Of a DNA stretch of 5,138 nucleotides, positions 1-4,878 are shown piece after piece. The notes below the pieces were generated by a model. That model was given only the letters and a program-made list of their open reading frames with translations. It did no database searches and was not told the origin of the DNA. The position numbers and the translations under genes were made by a program. Origin of the DNA: Bacillota bacterium (GTDB lineage: Bacteria; Bacillota; Clostridia; Christensenellales; SZUA-584); assembly GCA_023436525.1 (NCBI GenBank), contig JAEZIW010000184.1:1-5138 (forward strand), read 5' to 3'. Numbering within the stretch: the first letter of the stretch is position 1; each line of letters starts with the position of its first letter.

Positions 1-13
1 ACAACGGGGTTTC

Positions 14-90
14 TGGCGTTCCCGGCGCGACTCGAACGCGCGGCCTGTCGCTTAGGAGGCGACCGCTCTATCCGCCTGAGCTACGGGAAC
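14..90 (-). tRNA. tRNA-Arg (anticodon CCT), CCA encoded
   Basis: Read on the minus strand from 90 down to 14, this folds as a full cloverleaf. The 7-bp acceptor stem is GTTCCCG with CGGGAAC, followed by discriminator G and an encoded CCA. The D arm is GCTC/GAGC, the anticodon stem GTCGC/GCGAC encloses loop CTCCTAA, and the T arm GCGCG/CGCGC encloses TTCGAGT. The anticodon CCT (plus-strand positions 54-56) decodes the AGG arginine codon. All stems are fully paired, so the gene should be functional. It lies 30 bases beyond a truncated tRNA copy on the same strand and is probably transcribed from the promoter at 214-242. Confidence 0.96.
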
Positions 91-120
91 ATATTATTCG
101 ATTTTTGCCTCATATCGCAT

Positions 121-163
121 CGGGTTAGGAGGCGGGCCCTCTATCCAACTGAGCTATAGGTGC
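121..163 (-). pseudogene. tRNA-Arg (CCT) remnant, 5' half only
   Basis: Read on the minus strand from 163, the sequence begins like a normal tRNA: acceptor 5' strand GCACCTA, TA, D-stem GCTC, a D loop containing GGAT, then GAGG and an anticodon loop CTCCTAA. The second D-stem strand is GAGG rather than GAGC. The strand after the anticodon loop (CCCGA) cannot pair with the one before it (CCCGC). No T arm and no TAGGTGC acceptor partner exists between here and the intact tRNA at 90. The 3' half has been lost or replaced, so this should not yield a mature tRNA. It carries the same anticodon as the intact neighbour but a different acceptor stem, so it is a distinct tRNA rather than a fresh duplicate. 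Confidence 0.8.
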
Positions 164-183
164 AAACTCTTTGTTTTATTACA

Positions 184-210
184 AGGGTACACGACAAAAT
201 CGCGTACCCT
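184..210 (-). terminator. Hairpin after the PFL family gene, probable terminator
   Basis: On the minus strand AGGGTACGCGA pairs with TCGTGTACCCT around a 5-base loop, giving an 11-bp stem. One pair is G-U on the minus strand but a C/A mismatch on the plus strand, which favours a minus-strand RNA structure. It starts 35 bases after the PFL gene stop codon. The following bases (TGTAATAAAAC) are AU-rich but not a classical U run, so termination may be partial. Alternatively it is a processing hairpin ahead of the tRNAs. Confidence 0.55.
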
Positions 211-213
211 GTC

Positions 214-242
214 ATTCTACAAACAATCGGATTAAAAGTCAA
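214..242 (-). promoter_or_regulatory. Sigma-A-type promoter for the tRNA-Arg genes
   Basis: The minus strand reads TTGACT (237-242), a 17-base spacer, then TAGAAT (214-219). Each box matches the consensus at 5 of 6 positions and the spacing is optimal. It sits directly after the PFL gene stop and points into the tRNA remnant and the intact tRNA. Transcription should start near 207, inside the first arm of the hairpin at 184-210, so a tRNA transcript would lack the first bases of that stem. Confidence 0.6.
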
Positions 243-244
243 CG

Positions 245-1603
245 TCAGTTCCTTATTCCCTGAAGCGGTGCCGGAATACGCCCGCCGCGCTCAATCAACC
301 GATTAGATCCGCCCTTGGCTACGTCCATCACCACCACGCTGCCGAGCAGCCCGCCGTATTCCACGCATTCACCCACCTTGGCATTCGGCACAGGGATGAT
401 ACGCACACCCGTCGTTTTGGAATTGATCACGCCGATAGCTGCCTCGTCCGCGATGATCGCAGAGATCACCGATTCCGGCGTATCACCCGGCACAGCCACC
501 ATATCAAGCCCCACGGAGCAAACCGCCGTCATCGCCTCCAGCTTCTGCAGAGAAAGCTCGCCTTTTTTAACGGCTTCAATCATCCCTTCGTCTTCACTCA
601 CCGGAATAAACGCGCCTGAAAGCCCGCCAACATGCGAGGATGCCATCACGCCGCCCTTTTTCACTGCGTCATTCAGCAGCGCAAGCGCCGCTGTGGTGCC
701 ATGCATACCGCACACGTCCACGCCGATTTCCTCCAGGATACGCGCCACGCTGTCTCCGATGGCCGGTGTCGGAGCAAGCGATAAGTCGACGATGCCAAAC
801 GGCACGCCCAACCGCTGCGATGCCTCCTTGGCCACAAGCTGTCCCACGCGCGTCACGCGAAACGCCGTCTTTTTAATCACTTCGGCCACCACATCAAAGC
901 TTTCGCCTTTCACCTTCTCCAGTGCCGCTTTTACCACGCCCGGCCCGCTGACGCCCACATTGATCGCACATTCCGGCTCGCCGGAGCCGCAGAAAGCGCC
1001 TGCCATAAACGGGTTGTCTTCAATCGCGTTTGCAAATACCACGAACTTGGCGCAGCCGATGCCGCCGTTGTTGTCCGTCAGTTTGGCCGTTTGTTTGATG
1101 ACGCGGCCCATTTTCGCAACCGCATCCATGTTGATGCCGCTGCGCGTGCTCGCCACATTAACGAATGCGCACACCCGATGCGTTTGAGACAGCGCCGACG
1201 GCAGCGATTCGATCAAAGCTGTATCGCTCTTTGTTTCCCCTTTGTGCACCAGCGCCCCAAAGCCGCCGATAAAATTCACGCCCGTATCTGCTGCCGCTTC
1301 GTCAAGCGCCTTGGCAAAAACGGTATAGTCGCTTAAGCCGCTGGCGGCTGCGATTTCCGAAATGGGTGTAACGGAAATACGTTTGTTAACAATCGGGACG
1401 CCGAATTCGCGTGCAATATCATCGCCCACGCGCACGAGGTCTTTGGCTTTCTCTACGATCTTCTTCTTTATATTATCGCAGCAGACGTGAGCATCCGCGC
1501 TCACACAGTCCCGCAGCGATATGCCCATGGTGATCGTTCTCACATCGAGATTTTCGGTGTCGATCATCTTGATGGTATCGAGCACCTCATATTTGGAAAT
1601 CAA
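245..1603 (-). CDS. PFL family protein (DUF711 / UPF0210)
   Basis: A 452-residue cytoplasmic protein of the DUF711/UPF0210 family, recognised from its near-canonical sequence and usual length. Family landmarks in order: IRTITMGISL-like start (here VRTITMGISL, 21-30), NKR (73-75), FIGGFGALV (111-119), ANAIEDNPFMAGAF (191-204), GVSGPGVV (217-224), DLSLAPTPAIGDSVA (273-287), HGTTAAL (301-307), GGLSGAFIPVSEDEGM (326-341) and GGRIPAP near the C terminus (440-446). The family is named for a fold related to pyruvate formate-lyase, but no C-terminal RVxGY glycyl-radical motif is present, so radical chemistry should not be assumed. Its biochemical role is unknown. In many Firmicutes it follows a small ACT-domain protein (UPF0237); here the upstream partner is a lipoprotein. 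The start is TTG, chosen because GGAGG lies 8 bases upstream and the N terminus aligns with the family. It is complete and shows no damage. Confidence 0.95.
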   Translation of the reverse strand: MISKYEVLDTIKMIDTENLDVRTITMGISLRDCVSADAHVCCDNIKKKIVEKAKDLVRVGDDIAREFGVPIVNKRISVTPISEIAAASGLSDYTVFAKALDEAAADTGVNFIGGFGALVHKGETKSDTALIESLPSALSQTHRVCAFVNVASTRSGINMDAVAKMGRVIKQTAKLTDNNGGIGCAKFVVFANAIEDNPFMAGAFCGSGEPECAINVGVSGPGVVKAALEKVKGESFDVVAEVIKKTAFRVTRVGQLVAKEASQRLGVPFGIVDLSLAPTPAIGDSVARILEEIGVDVCGMHGTTAALALLNDAVKKGGVMASSHVGGLSGAFIPVSEDEGMIEAVKKGELSLQKLEAMTAVCSVGLDMVAVPGDTPESVISAIIADEAAIGVINSKTTGVRIIPVPNAKVGECVEYGGLLGSVVVMDVAKGGSNRLIERGGRIPAPLQGIRN

Positions 1604-1611
1604 TCTGTTGT

Positions 1612-1618
1612 CCTCCGG
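1612..1618 (-). promoter_or_regulatory. Ribosome binding site fixing the TTG start of the PFL gene
   Basis: The minus strand reads CCGGAGG, ending 8 bases before the TTG at 1603. No ATG at this spacing is available, so this site supports TTG as the real start. It lies in the 25-base gap after the lipoprotein gene, consistent with co-transcription. Confidence 0.8.
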
Positions 1619-1628
1619 TTGTTATCAG

Positions 1629-2267
1629 TTATTTCTTATAATAGTTGTAATCCGTGAAATACACCCAAAAATCATAGCCCGCATCTTTCTTATTCGCGTA
1701 TAGCTCAATATCAATACCGCTTGAGTTTTTGAACGCCGCATAATAGTAAACATCCTCAGCGTCTACCGCTTGCATGATCTCGGTGTCATCCGCAAACGTT
1801 ACCGCGGTATCATTGCTGTCGTAAAAGCCCGATTCGGCCGGCTCGCCGTAATCGCCGCGAAGCAATGCCGTCAGGCTGTTCACGATTTCAAGATATTTGT
1901 CGCCCGACATGCTGTAGCTGATGCTCTCCAGTTGGTCATCAGCGTTGAACCAGTAAGTCAGCATCATATCATACCCATATATGCCGCTGCCCGAATAATC
2001 GAGCGCATCTGTGTATTCAGTGCTAAGTGGCAGGGTTTCCATCGCTTTTATCGTTTCCATTGACATGCCAAAGCTGAATTCAGAAAAAGTGCCTGCTGTG
2101 TTACCAGTGTTGGTTTGGTTTTTTTGTATGCTCTCTTTATAGACATCAAGCACATTGAGTTTATCCTTAACGGACGACATATCGGCTTTATTCTGTGCAG
2201 GGCCGCCGCAGGCAGCTGCCAGCATAGCCGCAAGCAGCACAAGAACTATGAGCAATCGTCTTTTCAT
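1629..2267 (-). CDS. Small secreted lipoprotein of unknown function
   Basis: A 212-residue predicted lipoprotein. It begins MKRRLL, has a hydrophobic stretch (about 4-19) and a lipobox LAAAC with the acylated cysteine at 20, followed by GG. The mature chain is acidic, with a Thr/Asn/Gln-rich linker (about 50-60) and then a globular part rich in Tyr, Asp and Ser. FSFGMSMETIKAME (64-77) resembles the G-M-[ST]-x-x-x-[IV] helix motif of BamE/SmpA-like and related clostridial lipoprotein domains; that likeness is from memory and weak. The C terminus is strikingly aromatic (YDFWVYF, then YNYYKK). It is likely anchored on the outer face of the membrane. I do not recognise a specific family. The start at 2267 is preferred over an in-frame upstream extension because AAGGAGG lies 9 bases before it and it gives a clean signal peptide; the extension would cross the promoter. 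The PFL gene follows after 25 bases in the same unit. Confidence 0.85.
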   Translation of the reverse strand: MKRRLLIVLVLLAAMLAAACGGPAQNKADMSSVKDKLNVLDVYKESIQKNQTNTGNTAGTFSEFSFGMSMETIKAMETLPLSTEYTDALDYSGSGIYGYDMMLTYWFNADDQLESISYSMSGDKYLEIVNSLTALLRGDYGEPAESGFYDSNDTAVTFADDTEIMQAVDAEDVYYYAAFKNSSGIDIELYANKKDAGYDFWVYFTDYNYYKK

Positions 2268-2276
2268 CGGCGTAAG

Positions 2277-2283
2277 CCTCCTT
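2277..2283 (-). promoter_or_regulatory. Ribosome binding site of the lipoprotein gene
   Basis: The minus strand has a perfect AAGGAGG, with 9 bases to the ATG at 2267. It decides this start over a 29-codon upstream extension that has no such site. Confidence 0.85.
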
Positions 2284-2295
2284 ACTGTATGAGCT

Positions 2296-2324
2296 ATTAT
2301 AAACCACGAAGAAGCGTGTTGCAA
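2296..2324 (-). promoter_or_regulatory. Sigma-A-type promoter of the lipoprotein-PFL unit
   Basis: The minus strand reads TTGCAA (2319-2324), a 17-base spacer, then a perfect TATAAT (2296-2301). Transcription would start near 2289, giving a leader of only about 22 bases that carries the ribosome binding site at 2277-2283. Position, spacing and sequence all fit a strong housekeeping promoter. Confidence 0.75.
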
Positions 2325-2350
2325 ACGTGAATTGAAACGCAAGATATTGC

Positions 2351-2376
2351 ACAATTATTACCAATAATAACATTGT
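2351..2376. repeat. AT-rich inverted repeat between divergent promoters
   Basis: The core is a perfect inverted repeat, ATTATT-ACC-AATAAT (2354-2368). Wider arms extend it imperfectly, ACAAT...ATTGT, with a 2-base offset, over 26 bases. It sits 27 bases upstream of the -35 box of the lipoprotein promoter and about 33 bases upstream of the -35 box of the plus-strand promoter at 2409. That placement fits an operator or activator site shared by both, but AT-rich palindromes also arise by chance. Confidence 0.4.
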
Positions 2377-2408
2377 ATGAATCTTAAGTTAAATTACCTC
2401 TTTGCCTG

Positions 2409-2438
2409 TTTACATAGCCTCTGCTGTGCCGATATTAT
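2409..2438 (+). promoter_or_regulatory. Candidate promoter of the small hydrophobic peptide gene
   Basis: The plus strand reads TTTACA (2409-2414), an 18-base spacer, then TATTAT (2433-2438). Each box matches the consensus at 5 of 6 positions. The predicted start near 2445 leaves about 25 bases of leader before the ATG at 2471, with the ribosome binding site inside it. Its position ahead of a ribosome binding site, ORF and terminator is what makes it credible. Confidence 0.55.
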
Positions 2439-2456
2439 AGACAAATCAACAAAAAG

Positions 2457-2464
2457 AAAGGAAG
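2457..2464 (+). promoter_or_regulatory. Ribosome binding site of the small peptide ORF
   Basis: AAAGGA within AAAGGAAG, with 8 bases between AAAGGA and the ATG at 2471. This is optimal spacing for a Gram-positive start and the main evidence that the short ORF is translated. Confidence 0.6.
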
Positions 2465-2470
2465 ATGGGT

Positions 2471-2545
2471 ATGAAAAAGCTGATCGCGGCAGGCGCCATG
2501 TTTTTGTTTATGGGTCTGTATTACGTCGTCGGCATGGGCGGCTGA
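2471..2545 (+). CDS. 24-aa hydrophobic membrane peptide, unrecognised
   Basis: A 24-codon ORF from ATG to TGA. It starts MKKL, giving two positive charges, then continues with about 18 uninterrupted hydrophobic or small residues, including AMFLFMG and LYYVVG, and ends GMGG. This predicts one transmembrane helix with the N terminus in the cytoplasm and almost no soluble part. It has its own promoter candidate (2409-2438), a well-spaced ribosome binding site and a terminator 40 bases after its stop. It is convergent with the potassium two-component operon and divergent from the lipoprotein gene. I recognise no family; it does not resemble KdpF or CydX as I recall them. Possible roles are a small accessory subunit or modulator of a membrane protein such as the neighbouring kinase or transporter, or a type I toxin-like peptide. 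Standard gene callers would miss it because of its length. Confidence 0.55.
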   Translation: MKKLIAAGAMFLFMGLYYVVGMGG

Positions 2546-2569
2546 AAAAATACGCGAAAGGAGCAGCAT

Positions 2570-2584
2570 ATGCTCAAATACTAG
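2570..2584 (+). other. Four-codon ORF (MLKY) with its own ribosome binding site
   Basis: AAAGGAG (2557-2563) is followed after 6 bases by ATG CTC AAA TAC TAG. The stop codon directly abuts the terminator stem that begins at 2585. The ribosome binding site is as good as those of the real genes here. It may be the relic of a second small gene whose body was deleted, a translated mini-ORF affecting the terminator, or coincidence. No function can be assigned. Confidence 0.25.
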
Positions 2585-2622
2585 AAAGAGCCTTAAGGAA
2601 CACCCTTAAAGCTCTTTTGCTT
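2585..2622 (+). terminator. Strong hairpin terminator between convergent units
   Basis: AAAGAGC (2585-2591) and TTAAGG (2593-2598) pair with CCTTAA (2604-2609) and GCTCTTT (2611-2617) around a 5-base loop, with one C/A mismatch. TTTTGCTTT follows on the plus strand, so it suits termination of the small peptide unit. On the minus strand the mismatch becomes a G-U pair and the stem is continuous over 14 bp, but the trailing U run is short. It may therefore also end the response-regulator operon, which converges on it. Confidence 0.75.
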
Positions 2623-2672
2623 TATATCGGCTTTTTAGTCTGCCATCATAAATCGGGCAAAGCAATCTTTTC

Positions 2673-2688
2673 TTTATACAAGTATAAA
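2673..2688. repeat. 16-bp perfect palindrome beyond the response-regulator gene
   Basis: TTTATAC-AA-GTATAAA, arms of 7 bp with a 2-base centre. A smaller inverted repeat, CCATA-TGC-TATGG (2690-2702), follows immediately. Both lie between the response-regulator stop and the terminator. The loop is too tight for a good RNA hairpin, so a protein-binding site is as likely as a transcript structure. Confidence 0.4.
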
Positions 2689-2708
2689 CCCATATGCTAT
2701 GGACTCAA
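2681..2708 (-). promoter_or_regulatory. Weak candidate antisense promoter
   Basis: The minus strand reads TTGAGT (2703-2708), a 16-base spacer, then TATACT (2681-2686). The -10 matches at 5 of 6 positions and the -35 at 4 of 6. A transcript from near 2674 would run into the 3' end of the small peptide unit and its hairpin. The -10 box lies inside the palindrome at 2673-2688. This pattern is easy to find by chance in AT-rich DNA. Confidence 0.25.
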
Positions 2709-2713
2709 CTAAG

Positions 2714-3406
2714 CTATTTGTCTGTAAAGCGGTAGCCGACGCCGACCTCTGTTAAAATGAACTGGGGAGCTGCCATGTTCTTTTCAATTTTGCGTCGCAG
2801 ATTGGCCATAAAAACCCTTACCGTTTTGGTATCGCCTGTTTCTTCATAGCCCCATATTTCCTTTACGATATAATTATGTGTTAAAACCTTCCCCTTGTTT
2901 GCAATCATTAAAAGGAGCAGCTTGTATTCCATAGGCGTTAAATGGATGTCGTTGTCATCCACCAGCACCCGGCGCTTCTCATAATCCACCGTTAAATAAT
3001 CGCATTGAAAAACCGAATCAGAAGCCGCCGGCAGCTGCTGCAGCTTTCGCTTTACAACACGTATTCTTGCCAGCAGCTCACCCATATAAAATGGTTTTGT
3101 GATATAATCGTCGGCACCCAGATCAAGCGCTTCAATTTTCTCCTTTTCCTGCCCTCTTGCCGATACCACCAGCAGAGGCGCGGAAGAAATGACGCGAATA
3201 TCTCTGATAACCTCCAGCCCGTCCCTGTCGGGCAGCCCCAAATCCAACAAAACAATATCAGGATGATTGGATGAGAACAGAAAAAGCCCCTCGTCGGCGT
3301 TTTCAGCGAGAAGAACCTTATAGCCTTCTTTTTTAAGCGAAACGGCTATGAAATTAGAAATGTATTTGTCATCCTCAATGACCAGGACGCAAAGATCATC
3401 CGACAT
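2714..3406 (-). CDS. OmpR/KdpE-family response regulator
   Basis: A 230-residue DNA-binding response regulator, the usual length for the OmpR/PhoB class. The receiver domain (about 5-115) has acidic pocket residues E11, D12 and D13, phosphoacceptor D55 in LLDLGLPD, switch S82 in VVSARG and conserved K104 in TKPF. The C-terminal winged helix (about 135-228) includes LTPMEYKLLLLM, the recognition region around TVRVFMANLRRKIE, and the terminal GVGYRF wing. The cognate kinase is encoded directly upstream and is KdpD-like, so this is KdpE-like and probably controls potassium-uptake genes; that target is inferred. The start at 3406 overlaps the kinase stop by 11 bases, implying translational coupling, and GGAGGG lies 8 bases upstream. 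A longer in-frame extension would add 22 residues not typical of the receiver family. Confidence 0.93.
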   Translation of the reverse strand: MSDDLCVLVIEDDKYISNFIAVSLKKEGYKVLLAENADEGLFLFSSNHPDIVLLDLGLPDRDGLEVIRDIRVISSAPLLVVSARGQEKEKIEALDLGADDYITKPFYMGELLARIRVVKRKLQQLPAASDSVFQCDYLTVDYEKRRVLVDDNDIHLTPMEYKLLLLMIANKGKVLTHNYIVKEIWGYEETGDTKTVRVFMANLRRKIEKNMAAPQFILTEVGVGYRFTDK

Positions 3407-4826
3407 GATGGCTGCCCTCCAATGGAATGGTAAAGGTGAACCGCGCTCCTCCTTGCGGCTGGTTTTGCGCATGCATGCTTCCGCCGTGCGCTTCTACCAC
3501 GGCCTTGCATATTGCAAGCCCCAGCCCCATACCACGCCTTCCATCCACAACATGGCTTTTATGAGTGGTAAACCCCTCAAACATAATATCCATTATGCCC
3601 GGGTCGATACCTTTTCCGTTATCGCTGACTTCAAATACCGCTTCGTTTCCGCTGATAAAAGCTTTCAGATAAATGGCGCTGTCCGGCGGCGTATGCTTCA
3701 CCGCATTGTCAAGCAGATTGATCAGCACTTGAACGATCAGTTTGCCGTCCATCGGCAAAACGATTACGTCATCCGGCAATGAAACCTCAAGATGCCGGTT
3801 GCGCAGTATTCTCGACATATGAGATAGGGCTTCGTTGACAACATCGTCGACCACCTCTTCTTCCTTGTGCAAAACGAGCTGTCCTTCACCGATACGCGTC
3901 ATATTCAGTATGTTCTCAACAAAATTCCCGAGCCATATCATTTCCTCGCTGATATCGGTGGCCAGCTTTTGCTGCTCCTCCGGGGTTAAGCTCTCAAATT
4001 CATCGGCAAGAAGAGCACTGGCCCCGGTCAGTGCCGTCAGCGGCGTTCTTAAATCATGCGCCACTGACCGCAGCAACGTGCTGCGAAGACGCTCCCGCTC
4101 CATGGCAACGCGAATTTCCTCGCGATCCCGGTAGCTTTCTTCTCTGCCCAGCGCCGTTCCAAGCTGGGCCGCCACCGTTTTAACCACCAGCTCCTGCTGA
4201 AACGTCAGTTCAGTCTGGCCGCAAAAAACAATAATTTCGCCCATTTGTTTTGTGACGCCCTGTATGGGAAACCGCAGCTCGGTACGATGAGGCTCAACCG
4301 ACGGCTCGGGCCAATATGTCTGGTCTTCGTCGTTCAGCAGCACGCGGCTTGAGCAGCCGGTGTTGTCATAAATGTATTTGATGCCACGCATGATAATATT
4401 TCGTTTGCCCGTTACATGCAAAAAGCCTTCCGCCACCTCGTAGAGCAGCCGGGCTGTCAGTTCGTTGCGCAGTGATACGCTCATTTGCTTTTGTAAACGC
4501 GAAGTCACAGTGCCGGAAACGACCGCGGTAATTAAAAAAAACAGCAAAAGCAGAACATCGACGGAATTGTATATTACAAACGTGTAGCGCGGCTCGGTAA
4601 AAAAGAAATTCAGCAGTATAACGCTGATGACAGAAGAGATAAGGCCATAAGCATACCCTCTGGTGAGTATGGTGACAAACAAAACGCCGAGCAGAAACAC
4701 CATAATGATGCTTTCCTTGCCCACGCCCAGCGCAGCCAGCAGCAGAGAGAACAGCAAAGCCATTGTTAACGACAGCAATGTTTTTGCTGTCGATTTCAAT
4801 ATTCCGTTTCTTTTGGCTTTCGTCAT
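3396..4826 (-). CDS. KdpD-like sensor histidine kinase (DUF4118), lacking the KdpD N-terminal sensor
   Basis: A 476-residue membrane histidine kinase. Four closely packed membrane segments (about 15-33, 38-54, 57-75 and 88-106) form the DUF4118 module typical of KdpD, with the family-like NFFFTEPRYTF stretch at 73-83. A GAF-like cytoplasmic region follows (about 125-228), then the HisKA helix with phosphoacceptor H257 in SVAHDLRTPL. The HATPase domain has N374 in INLLDNAVKH, the DNGKG box (402-406) and GMGLGL (432-437). All catalytic motifs are intact. Full KdpD is about 900 residues, with a long N-terminal KdpD and Usp-like portion; here only about a dozen residues precede the first membrane segment. 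It is therefore a short KdpD-type kinase rather than KdpD itself, and its gap from the upstream RCK gene shows no trace of a lost domain. It probably senses envelope or ionic state and phosphorylates the downstream regulator. The ribosome binding site AAGGGG lies 11 bases before the ATG. Confidence 0.93.
   Translation of the reverse strand: MTKAKRNGILKSTAKTLLSLTMALLFSLLLAALGVGKESIIMVFLLGVLFVTILTRGYAYGLISSVISVILLNFFFTEPRYTFVIYNSVDVLLLLFFLITAVVSGTVTSRLQKQMSVSLRNELTARLLYEVAEGFLHVTGKRNIIMRGIKYIYDNTGCSSRVLLNDEDQTYWPEPSVEPHRTELRFPIQGVTKQMGEIIVFCGQTELTFQQELVVKTVAAQLGTALGREESYRDREEIRVAMERERLRSTLLRSVAHDLRTPLTALTGASALLADEFESLTPEEQQKLATDISEEMIWLGNFVENILNMTRIGEGQLVLHKEEEVVDDVVNEALSHMSRILRNRHLEVSLPDDVIVLPMDGKLIVQVLINLLDNAVKHTPPDSAIYLKAFISGNEAVFEVSDNGKGIDPGIMDIMFEGFTTHKSHVVDGRRGMGLGLAICKAVVEAHGGSMHAQNQPQGGARFTFTIPLEGSHHVG
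3415..3420 (-). promoter_or_regulatory. Ribosome binding site fixing the response-regulator start
   Basis: GGAGGG on the minus strand, inside the last codons of the kinase gene, 8 bases before the ATG at 3406. It supports the 230-residue form over an in-frame start 22 codons upstream. Confidence 0.75.
4770..4792 (-). other. Perfect 9-bp hairpin near the start of the kinase coding region
   Basis: CGACAGCAA (4770-4778) and TTGCTGTCG (4784-4792) are exact reverse complements around a 5-base centre. The structure lies 34 to 57 bases into the kinase gene, across the codons for the start of the first membrane segment. It is not followed by a U run on the minus strand, so it is not a terminator. 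It could affect early translation or be a chance structure. Confidence 0.35.
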
Positions 4827-4849
4827 AACGCGGTTATCCCCTTGTTCAG

Positions 4850-4878
4850 AGTATAGTCTCGCGTTTATTTAATGTCCA
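4850..4878 (-). promoter_or_regulatory. Possible internal promoter for the kinase-regulator pair
   Basis: The minus strand reads TGGACA (4873-4878), a 17-base spacer, then TATACT (4850-4855), each 5 of 6 to consensus with optimal spacing. The -35 box lies in the last codons of the RCK gene. Transcription would start near 4843, at the very edge of the ribosome binding site at 4838-4843, which is unusually tight and lowers confidence. It would let the two-component pair be expressed apart from the transporter genes. Confidence 0.4.

Noticed and set aside
1..163. An attachment site of an integrated element
   Set aside because: There is no integrase and no duplicated tRNA 3' end; the retained half is the 5' one, which is not the usual product of integration into a tRNA gene.
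315..1187. A 290-codon plus-strand ORF opposite the PFL gene
   Set aside because: Its Ser/Thr/Pro/Ala-rich, low-complexity product is typical of the antisense shadow of a real gene; the minus-strand product is a clear family member.
245..1603. Calling the PFL family protein a glycyl-radical enzyme
   Set aside because: The C terminus ends in GGRIPAP and shows no RVxGY-type glycyl-radical motif; only the fold relationship is known.
2268..2354. A 29-residue N-terminal extension of the lipoprotein
   Set aside because: It would place the promoter inside the gene and bury the signal peptide; the ATG at 2267 has a perfect ribosome binding site.
2377..2712. A 111-codon plus-strand ORF beginning at the ATG at 2377
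   Set aside because: No ribosome binding site precedes it, it runs through the terminator hairpin, its product looks random, and it conflicts with the better supported 24-codon ORF in another frame.
3348..3782. A 144-codon plus-strand ORF across the kinase-regulator junction
   Set aside because: It is antisense to the conserved kinase HATPase domain and regulator N terminus and has no recognisable product.
3396..4826. Annotating the kinase as full KdpD
   Set aside because: It lacks the long N-terminal KdpD and Usp-like regions, and no Kdp ATPase genes are in the window.
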